DNA of 64,000 nucleotides from Colius striatus (lineage: Eukaryota > Chordata > Aves > Coliiformes > Coliidae), in contig NC_084781.1 in the NCBI RefSeq assembly GCF_028858725.1, positions 2,364,513 to 2,428,512 of the forward strand, written 5' to 3'. The notes beneath the pieces are model-generated. The model was not told the DNA's origin. It did not search any database and worked only from the letters and a program-made list of their open reading frames with translations. Position 1 is the first letter of the stretch, and each line of letters opens with the position of its first letter. Shown here piece by piece: positions 12,401 through 21,300 of this stretch. Position numbers and translations under genes: made by a program.

Positions 12401-14193
12401 ACCCTGGTTTGAAGGAGGTGCCCTGGGGAGAGAAGCACCCCAAGCAGACATCACAACCCTGAGGCTGCTCAAAGGGCTTTGGCTGGGTCTTCTAGAGTGA
12501 CAGGGGCTGGGAAAACCACATCATGTCCTTGAGACAGAGGGAAAAGGCAACACAAATAGGGCTCAGCTGGGGTCAGGTGCTGCTGTGGGAAGGTGGCACC
12601 TCGGTGACCATGTGCCACCCTGGATGTTGCTGTGGTCTCTGGGATAGTCCTGCTGAACAGGGCAGTGCTGTGGGAAGGAGAAATTCCCTCCTGGCACCTC
12701 GACATGCTGAAGGTTGTGTCCTTTTCCCCTTGAACACACACTCCCTGTGCTAGCCCTTCTCTCTTTGTGGTCCCTGTCGACATCCCTGGACGTGCAGTTC
12801 TTTGGCCAGCAGACAAAAGCCCTGATTCACCGAGCCCAGCAGCATCAGATGATTCTTTTGGGTCACAAGTTCAACTGCAAGGCGCACGACCTGGCACCCA
12901 AACGAGCCAGGCTATGGGCTGTGGGCTCAGAGGCTTAAGCAACAGCCTTGGCTTCTGGTTCATATATCCACAAGTTCCTGAGCTGTGCTTGCAGCCTTTG
13001 CTGGAGCTTGAAAGCACGTTGAAACCAGCTTGTCTATGAGAAGGACCTATTTTAATCATGGAATCAAACGAAAATGCTGGGAAGGAGCGTGGGCTGTGAG
13101 GACATGCAGGACTTGGGGTGTGTGGTGGCAGTTTGGGAGCACTACTGAGATACCCAGCCTTCTCTCTGCACACAAAACCAGCTCATGGGGGAAAAAGACC
13201 CATTGGGCACCCCCTGTGCAGCCCATCCTGATGCTGAGGTGCTTATTGCTGTCACTAAATCTGCTCCTCATCCACTGCTGAGGACTCTTCATCACTCCAA
13301 TGAAACTCCTCCCCCCATCCATTATGAGATCTTTCTGTCTCTCAATGACAGCAGCTGGTCCCCAACATGCTTCTGATAATCAACTGGGATGCTTATATAC
13401 CTCATATAGCCTGTCCTGGTGTCTCAGTGGAGGGGACATTGTGAACACTCACGGAGGGCTCCTTCTGATGGCCCTTGGGGCTGCAGGGAGGCTGAGCTCT
13501 TCCTCAGAAGTGGAAATAACCCCTTTTCCCCCGGAGCTGGAGCCACTGAATGTGTCTGGGGTAGGGTAGGGAGGGATGCACAGAAAGCTGGTCCCCTGGG
13601 GAGAGGAGCACTGGAGTACCCCTGCTCTTGGAGGCACAGAAAGTGGAAAGGGAGCAGCGTGGAGGGACACAGCCCGGTGCTGGCCTCACCTGGGCTGTGA
13701 AAAACAGCTCTAGAAGAAGAAATCCTCAGCTGCCAAGTAGCAAGTTCCCCCCCTCCCCGCCTCTACTGAACTATCCCCCCAAACCAGCACGGAGGAGAAG
13801 ACTTTTCGTCTCCACTCCATCACCACCACCGCACACCCCAGTCCCCAACCAACCCCGTCCCCGCAGCTTCCCCCCGGCTCCCGCAGCATCCCGCGACGGG
13901 ACGGCGCCGGAGCAGCCCGGAGCATCCCCGGGGATGCGGGAGCTGCTGCTCGCTGCTCTCCGCTGCCACACCACCGCGCACGAGGGTGTCCCCGCGATGC
14001 CGTGGGTCACCCCCCTCCCCCCGCCGCCGCCGTCCCTCCGGTGCCGCCCCCCGCACCGCCCCGGGCGGAGCTCGCTGCTCCCGGCCCCCCGCACCGGAGT
14101 GGCTGCCGCGGGGCCAAACCGCGCCCCGGCCCCGGCTCCCCCCCACACCCCCGGCCCCCGGCCCCCCCGGCCCCCGCCGCCCCGGGGCCGCCG
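6413..14193. other. intergenic spacer between divergent ADAMTS8 and ADAMTS15
   Basis: Most of this 7.8 kb is single-copy looking and non-coding. The left end (6515-6600) is a purine-rich, A-rich stretch just upstream of the ADAMTS8 promoter. A CR1 fragment lies at 11318-11407. GC content and CpG density rise from about 13850 into the ADAMTS15 promoter. I found no open frame with family features, no tRNA-like fold and no spliced gene that I can support. The spacer presumably holds control elements for both genes, but I cannot place them from sequence alone. Confidence 0.7.
11318..11407 (+). mobile_element. CR1 LINE 3' end fragment
   Basis: It contains the typical CR1 3' end wording (ggttgggctagaggatcc, ggtcccttccaaccc) and finishes with ctctatgattctaagg, which matches the octamer tail of avian CR1. 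It is 5' truncated. Confidence 0.85.
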
Positions 14194-14200
14194 TATATAA
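14194..14200 (+). promoter_or_regulatory. ADAMTS15: TATA box (TATATAA) of ADAMTS15
   Basis: TATATAA is preceded by very GC-rich DNA and lies about 200 bp upstream of the start codon at 14397. A start site is expected near 14225, giving a leader of about 170 nt. The 467-codon open frame that reaches back to an ATG at 13986 starts upstream of this box and is therefore not the real start. Confidence 0.65.
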
Positions 14201-14267
14201 CCCCGATGAGCCCCACGGAGCGGGTAGCGGCGGGGCAGGCGGCTCGCACGGCCGCTCCGACGGGCTT

Positions 14268-14319
14268 GAGGAAGAGGAGGAGGTGGAGGAAGGAGGGAGG
14301 GAGGGAGGAAGGGGGGGGG
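14268..14319 (+). promoter_or_regulatory. ADAMTS15: purine tract with G-quadruplex potential in the ADAMTS15 leader
   Basis: An uninterrupted GA-rich run (with one T) contains GGGAGGGAGGGAGG followed by AAGGGGGGGGG. It fits four G-runs of three or more with short loops on the RNA strand, between the expected start site and the start codon. Confidence 0.6.
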
Positions 14320-14368
14320 CCGGGTCTCGCGTTCATTCCCCCCCCCTTCCCGCCTCCCGCGAACCCCG

Positions 14369-14383
14369 ATGCCGCCGGCCTGA
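14369..14383 (+). promoter_or_regulatory. ADAMTS15: four-codon upstream ORF in the ADAMTS15 leader
   Basis: ATG CCG CCG GCC TGA (Met-Pro-Pro-Ala-stop) ends 13 nt before the main ATG. Its -3 base is C (weak context), whereas the main start has A at -3. Confidence 0.6.
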
Positions 14384-14396
14384 GCCCGCCGGGACG

Positions 14397-15320
14397 ATGC
14401 TGCCGCTGCTGCCGCTGCTGCTGTTGGGAGCCCCGGGGCTGAGCCTGCCCTCGGCGGGGCTTCCCCGGGCAGATACCGAGGTGGTCACCCCGCTCCGCCT
14501 GGAACCCGACATCAACGGGCGGTCTTCCTTCAGGCGGGGTCCCATCGAACCCCCCCGGGGAGGGCAAGCCGTGGTTTTCCAGCTCTCGGCTTTCGGGGAG
14601 GATTTCTACCTCCACCTCTCCCCCGACGCCCATTTCATCGCGCCCGCCTTCGCCGCCCACTACCTGGGGGTCTCTCCCGGCGCCGCCCGCCCCCTCCCCG
14701 CTCTCCGCCACTGCTTTTACTCGGGGGATGTCAACGCCGACCGGGAATCTTTCGCCGCCCTCAGCCTTTGCGGGGGGCTCCGGGGGGCTTTCGGTTACCG
14801 TGGAGCCGAGTATGTCATCAGCCCGCTGTCGGGGGGCGCCGCGGGGGGAGCGCACCGCCTCCAGCGCCGCAGCCCCGGCCGCCCCCCCGGGGCAGCAGCG
14901 TCCCGCTGCGCCGTGGGCTCCGCGCTCACCCCCGGGGTGCTGCAGGCGCTGGACAAGTACCGGGGACGCGGAGGGGGGAAAGGGGGTCGGGCCAAGCGTT
15001 TCGCCTCGGTTCCCCGTTACGTGGAGACCTTGGTGGTGGCCGACGAGTCGATGGTGAAGTTCCACGGGGACGACCTCCAGCATTACTTGCTGACCCTGAT
15101 GGCGACGGCAGCTCGTCTTTACAAGCACCCCAGCATCCGAAATCCCATCCAGATCTCCGTGGTGAAATTCCTCCTCATCGGGCAGGATGACAAAGGGCCC
15201 AAGGTGACGGGCAACGCCGCCCTCACCCTCCGCAACTTCTGCGCCTGGCAGAAGAAGTGGAACAAGGTCAGCGACAAGCACCCCGAGTACTGGGACACTG
15301 CCATCCTCTTCACGAAGCAG
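14397..15320 (+). CDS. ADAMTS15: ADAMTS15 exon 1 (coding part): signal peptide, prodomain, first third of protease domain
   Basis: Residues 1-308, phase 0 at the end. The start was chosen because [14 protein letters not shown] is a good signal peptide, the context has A at -3, and the TATA box excludes upstream in-frame ATGs. The furin site follows a Gly-rich linker ([13 protein letters not shown]). The exon closes with [10 protein letters not shown] at the donor CAG|GTGGGT. Confidence 0.95.
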
Positions 15321-18300
15321 GTGGGTGTGGGGGGATCACCCAGAAAGGGGCTTTCCCCTCCCATTTCGAGGAGCCTTGCACCAGGCTGAGGTCTCCTGTC
15401 ACCTGTCTCCCCAAGCTCGGGTGCACTTGTGTCCCCCTTTTCCCATGGGATGCAGAGCCTGAGCCAGCCCTCACCTGGTCCTCTGAGCAGGTTTTGGCCA
15501 GCAGCCCGGGGAAAGCCCTGCCAGGGGGTGAGCTAGGTCAGGCAGATTGTCCCCACGGGCAGAAACCTGCTGCTCCATCCCCTGCCTTGGCAGCCAGTGC
15601 CAGGTGGCTCTGCCCCACAGCAGCCACCACCCTGAAACGTGCTGGCTGAGCCCAGGAGATGAGGAGAGTGGCCCCTGGTCTTCCTTCCCTGTCTGGGAAG
15701 AGCTCACAGTGCCACCTGCCAAGAGAAAACCAAACCCCTCTCCCTTCTTCCTCTGACTCATGAGAGAGGTCTTCCTGAGAACCTGGACCTCTGCTGCTTC
15801 TGCATGGACCCAGCCCAGGGCTGGAAGAAAAGCACTGGAGGTAGAGCCAGTGCTTGCAGCTCTGGTCTTGGTGTGGGAGGGAAAGGTGAGAGCCTCCCCC
15901 ACTGCTGCCCTGGGCTGCCAGGAGGGAGAGAGGCTTTGCTGAGCTGCCTTTAGCTCACCTTTGGCTCTTCAGGGTGAGTGCTGAGCCAGGATGAGGCTCT
16001 CCATCCTCCCTCCTGATCCAGTGGGTGACACCAAAGTGGTGACACTGTCCCCAGAGCCTCCCCCTCGCAGTGCTCCTCCTCTTCCCTGTGTCCCCGTCTC
16101 AGTGTGGACCCCGCTGTGGTGCCTGGCTGTGGGGTGCTGCAGCCAGCACCCCCAAATTGCTAATGGCAAGGGAGAAGGATGAAGCCTGGTTTGAAGGAGA
16201 TGGTCGTGTTTTACCCTGGCTGCAAGAGCCACGTGTGTTTTCTCCTCCCTCCCCCAATCCCTGCCTGGATGTTTTTGGATTAGGGACAAGTTGGGAACTC
16301 CCCTCAAGAGCAGGGAAAATGTTTTGGGAAGGTTTTCCCAGGTGAAGAACTGGTGGGTGGGAAGGATACAGCATCCAGCTTGGCTCAGCCATCCTTAGCT
16401 GGGGTGGTGATGGCCTGGAGCAGGAATGATGCTGTGCAGGAGGTAAGAGACCTCGTCCTGCTTGTCCTCCACTCAGCTGCAAATCCTGCTGGAGCAGGGG
16501 CAGGGCTGGAGCCCATCGTGCTGCAGCAGCTCAGGGGGGCTGTGAGGAGGAGGAGGAGGAGGGAGCCTGTGGAAGCCCCTGCAGGGCTGAAGCAGCTCCA
16601 TCTCTGGTGGGAAGAGGGTGAGGTCAGTGAAGCTGCAGGTGGGACAGAGTTGATTGCAAAGCTGCAGATCACAGCCCAGGCTGCATTTTTTACACATTTG
16701 CTCAACCATCCATTCCTGAACTCCCCAAACACGCTTGGTGCACAGGCACACGAGCGAGGACGCATCTGCCTTCCTTCAGCACATCCATCTGCTGTCCCCT
16801 GACACCCCAGAGCATCTCCCTGCCAAAAGAGAGCTGTTACACAAGCCCCCCGACTTCAATTTCACCTCCAGCCACGTTGATAGGCAGCTTCCAGCCATGC
16901 CTACGAGCTGCTGATGAACGGGGCTGCCCTCTCCTGCTCAGCTTTGCTCCCAGTCCTGCTGGATTATGGATTTGCCTCTGGGGAGCTCAGTCCCACTCAG
17001 GCAGTGGGTGCAGATCTGCCAAGAACCACAGCTGTGGGACCTTCACCTTCCCTACCTGAGCTTTTTGGAGGGTCTTGGAGAGCTTCCAGCCTTCAGTTGC
17101 GCTCCTGCCTCTTGGAAACAGCGTCTCACACCACGGCAAAGGGCTTTGTCCGTGCTTCCCACCCATCCTCAACCACCAGCAAAGGTTTGCTGAACATCTT
17201 CTGCTGTAAAACCAAAAGGATGTCACACCAAGGAACTTCTGGCTGCAGCTTTGTGGAAACCTGTGCTCTCTGTAGCTCAAGGCTCAGCTTTTTGGGGTTG
17301 CTCTGGGAAGCCTTCATGCTTGGGCAAGTGCTTCATGACCTGGTCCCTGAGTAGGGGAATTAATGCCATAGCCCCAAGGCTCCTACTCAACTGAAACATC
17401 TCAAAGTCTGGAAGAGGATGAAGAGAAGCCTTGGAAGTGCCTGCAGATGAAGGTCAGGCTCCCTGATGGTGCATCTAGCAGGTTGCTCACAGCCCTTTGG
17501 GGCACCCTCCCTGTATTTGGGCTGGCAGCAGGGGATGTCAGTGATGGTGAGCACACTGTGCAGGGCAGCTCTGGCCCTTTGCATGCAGCTTTCCCAACTC
17601 AAACCTTTTGCATCTCTCTCTCCTCCTCTCCATAGCTCCATCTTTGCATTGTCTCTCTCCTGAGCAGCCTGGATGCTCAGCAAGGCTTGGAGGAGGCTTT
17701 TTTTGGAGGGTGTGTCAGGACCCTTCATTAGAGCCTAGTAGATGTTGCCCAGCCTTTCAAAGTGGGCTGTCCCCTGGAGAAAACTTCTTCAGGGCAAGAA
17801 GTGGGTTAGTGTGTCAGTGCAGGTGTTGGGCCAGGAGCCAAAACTCGTGGTGCCAGCGAGGAAACGGCGGCTCTTCCGAGAGCAGCGAGCGGCCACTGGA
17901 GACTGTGTCCCCTCTTCATCCCCACACTGCCACAGGGGGCAGCAAGGGGGGCCTGGGCAAGCTGCACCTCTGGTTTAGCTCAATGTGGTGATGGCACTGG
18001 CTCTTGGTGGCATTTTGGGACCCTGTGCCTGGGCTTGCCAGCCCTGTGCTCACTGGCAGTGGCCCTGTCACAGGGGATTGTTCACTGCTTGTCCCTGCCA
18101 GCATCAGTGTGCAATGGGGTCAGGAAATTCCCCCTGTGCTGGGCCCTGGGGAGGCTGCAGCTCCAGGGCTGTGTCAGTGCTGGGCCCCTCACTCACTGCC
18201 ACAGGGACACTGAGGGGCTGCAGCGTGGCCAGAGCCGGGCACTGAGCTGGGGAAGGGGCTGGAGCACAAGGGGCTGGGCAGGGGCTGAGGGAATGGGGGT

Positions 18301-21300
18301 GTTGAGCCTGGAGAAGAGGAGGCTGAGGGCAGCCAGCAGCACTCTCTGACACTCCCTGACAGGAGGCTGCAGGGAGATGGGGGTCAGTTTCTGCTCCCAA
18401 GTAACAAGTGACAGGACAAGAGGAAACAGGCTCAAGTTTCCCCAGGGGAGGTTTAAGTTGGAGCTGAGGCAGAACTGTTTCCCTGAGAGGGGTGTCAGCC
18501 CTGTGCCAGGCTGCCCAGGGAGCTGGGGCAGTGCCCAGCCCTGGAGGGATCCCAAAGCCGTGGAGCTGAGGTGCTGAGGGGTCAGTGCTGGGCTGGGCAG
18601 GGTGAGGGGAGGGCTGGGACTCCAGGAGCTTCAAGCTCAATGATTCCATGATGCTATGCATGCAGAGGGGTCCCAGCAGACAAGGAGAACTGTTGCAGAG
18701 CAGAGAACCCAGTTGTATGACGGGGACAGCTGCCCCAGACCCGAGCATTTCTCTGCCTCACCTCAGAGATCACGGTCTCGTCTGTGTCTCCAGACTCTGT
18801 AGCCACAAGTCCTCCTGTTAAAGCCATCTCAGCCCTGGCTGGGGCTCTCTGAAGTCACTGTTATTTCCCCATGGCTGAACCTGCCTGCAGGGGAATGCCT
18901 TCAGCTTGGAAACCTCACTGGAAATGTTGGCAGAGCAGCTCAGGCGAGACTTCGAGCAACGCAGGCGCTTTGGCCCAGCAAGCGCCGAGCATGAATCACA
19001 CTTATTTATAGCATGGGAGCGCCCTGACGGTCTCTTTTCATCTGGAAAGCAACTCCTTGCCCTTTGAGTGGCCTCCCTGGCAGCTCCCAGCCCAGCTGGG
19101 ATGGCACCAAGTGATGGGGATGATGCTGCAGCTCTCCTGAGACGCTGACAGGCCTCAGCAGGGGCAGGAGGCATCCGAGGACAAGGCTGTTTGCAGGCTG
19201 CAGCAGTGGTTTCTCTTCAAGCAGGGACTTCTTGTTTTGCATGAGCACCTTTGGATGCTGAAGGAAGGCAGATCCAGCTGCAGTGGGGCTTTTCCAGCCC
19301 ACTGTCCCAGCTCTGTGGGGTCTGGCTGTTGGGGGTGTTTCTTCCTTTAGTCTGGGCTCGGTTGCTACTCAAGGGATGGCTGCAAAGTGTCTCGGGAGAG
19401 ACAGAAGCACTTCCCCCAGTCCAAGGACTTCCCACCTCCTCTGAGAGCTTCTTGTTCCTAGGAAAGATGAGAAACGAGGTTGAGAAATAGGTCAGCCATA
19501 AGCCCAAGGCCAGGTGCCTTCCCATCCGCACTCCCAGGACTGGTCCTTGAGCAGGCACAGGAGAAGGGAGCCAGACAGATTGTTCCATGCTGAAACGAGC
19601 TCCACTCTGGCTGGAGGAGCCATTTGGGTGAGAAAGGCTGTCACTGAAGGATGCTACACACAAAACACACCCCTGGTGCCAGGGTTAAAAGCAAACACAT
19701 CACTGCAGCCCGGTTCTGGGTCAGGGTGAGCTTTCCTGCCCGCTGAAGTCTCCCATCCCTTGGGGCTGCTTCCCCCCAGCAGCCTGGGAGCATCTCCCCG
19801 TGGGTACCAGGGGTGGGGATGTGGAACTGTGAGCCCTCGGGACTCAGCCCGTGTCTCTGTGCCCTGCAGGACCTGTGTGGTGCCACCACCTGCGACACGC
19901 TGGGCATGGCAGACGTGGGCACCATGTGTGACCCCAAGCGCAGCTGCTCCGTCATCGAGGACGACGGGCTGCCCTCGGCCTTCACCACTGCCCACGAGCT
20001 GGGTAAGGCTCCCTCACTCTCCTCTTCCTCACGGGAGGAATGCCAGGAGCTGGCAAGGCTCGAAACAACCCTGGGCTTAAGCTGCGGAAGATCAGACAAT
20101 AACGTATCCGGTGATGGGGAAACTCCACCTTGGGGCATGAGACCTCCCTGAGCTGGGTGGGAAAAGGCTGCTGGGAAAGGCTTTGCTGTTGTGGTTGCTA
20201 CCTCAGTGGGTTTCCAGGATTCAGGAGTCCCAAAATAACAGGCTGAGGCACACCTACCTCCGGAGACACTGGCTCAGCAAGGAGGAGGAGGAGGAGGGAG
20301 GGGGGTGAGCACTGAAGTCTCCTTCACTTTGAGTATGAGCCAATATGAATGTGAGCCAGGCAATATGAAGTCTCCTTCAGCTGAATATGAGCCAGGAGCG
20401 TGCCCAGGGGGGCAAGAAGGCCAAGGCCATCCTGGCTGGGATCAGCACTGGGGTGGCAGCAGGAGCAGGGCAGGGATTGTCCCCTGTGCTGGGCCCTGGG
20501 GAGGCTGCAGCTCCAGGGCTGTGTCAGTGCTGGGCCCCTCACTCACTGCCACAGGGACACTGAGGGGCTGCAGCGTGGCCAGAGCCGGGCACTGAGCTGG
20601 GGAAGGGGCTTTTCCAGCTGAAATGATTCTATGCTTTGCCATTTCCCATGTGCATGAAGCAGCCAGGAGTGCAAGGGACTGCCTCACTCCGTGCCTCAGT
20701 TTCCCCCACTGGAAGAAACTGTGGGGGCGCTAGTCTGTGTGCCAAGCAGAGCTATTCACACTATCCCCCCTCCTCTTATCCACCCCCTTCCCCAGGCCAC
20801 GTCTTCAACATGCCCCACGACAACGTGAAGGCCTGTGAGGAGGTCTTTGGTCGCCTGAAGACCAACCACATGATGTCCCCCACCCTCATCCAGATCGACC
20901 GTGCCAACCCCTGGTCAGCCTGCAGCGCTGCCATCATCACCGACTTCCTGGACAGCGGCCACGGTGAGCCCTGCTGCGCCCCTCACCCTCTTACCTGGCC
21001 CCTGGGAGCAGGGTCCATCCCTGGGGCTGGTTCCCATGGGCTATAGAGCAGCTCTTCTCTGCAAACAAAGTTAGGAGGAAATGGGGAACTGGGTGGTGTT
21101 TCTGCACCAGATGAGCTTCCTTGCTGTTCTCAGCAGCGTCACCAGGAGATGGAGTCACTTGGGCCTGGGATGGAGCTGACCCCATCCCACTGGCAGCACT
21201 GTGACACCTTTAGCTAAATCACCAGCAGCCAGCCCTCTCTCCCCTGGCCCCTACAACCTCCCAGGCACCCAGTAGACCACCCCCCATCCCTTCTCCCCCA

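Larger units (their letters stand above)
13850..15110. promoter_or_regulatory. ADAMTS15: CpG island over ADAMTS15 promoter and exon 1
   Basis: It is GC-rich with dense CG dinucleotides, beginning about 350 bp before the TATA box and running through most of coding exon 1. A C-rich stretch at 14120-14190 immediately precedes the TATA box. Confidence 0.85.
20003..20795 (+). other. ADAMTS15: ADAMTS15 intron 2
   Basis: 793 bp. It holds an imperfect local duplication (20313-20397) followed directly by a CR1 fragment (20399-20633). A pyrimidine-rich tract precedes the acceptor. Confidence 0.9.

Noticed and set aside
13986..14396. 137-codon upstream extension of ADAMTS15 exon 1 frame
   Set aside because: Its ATG lies 5' of the TATA box, the sequence is Pro/Arg-rich CpG-island translation, and the signal peptide starts at 14397.
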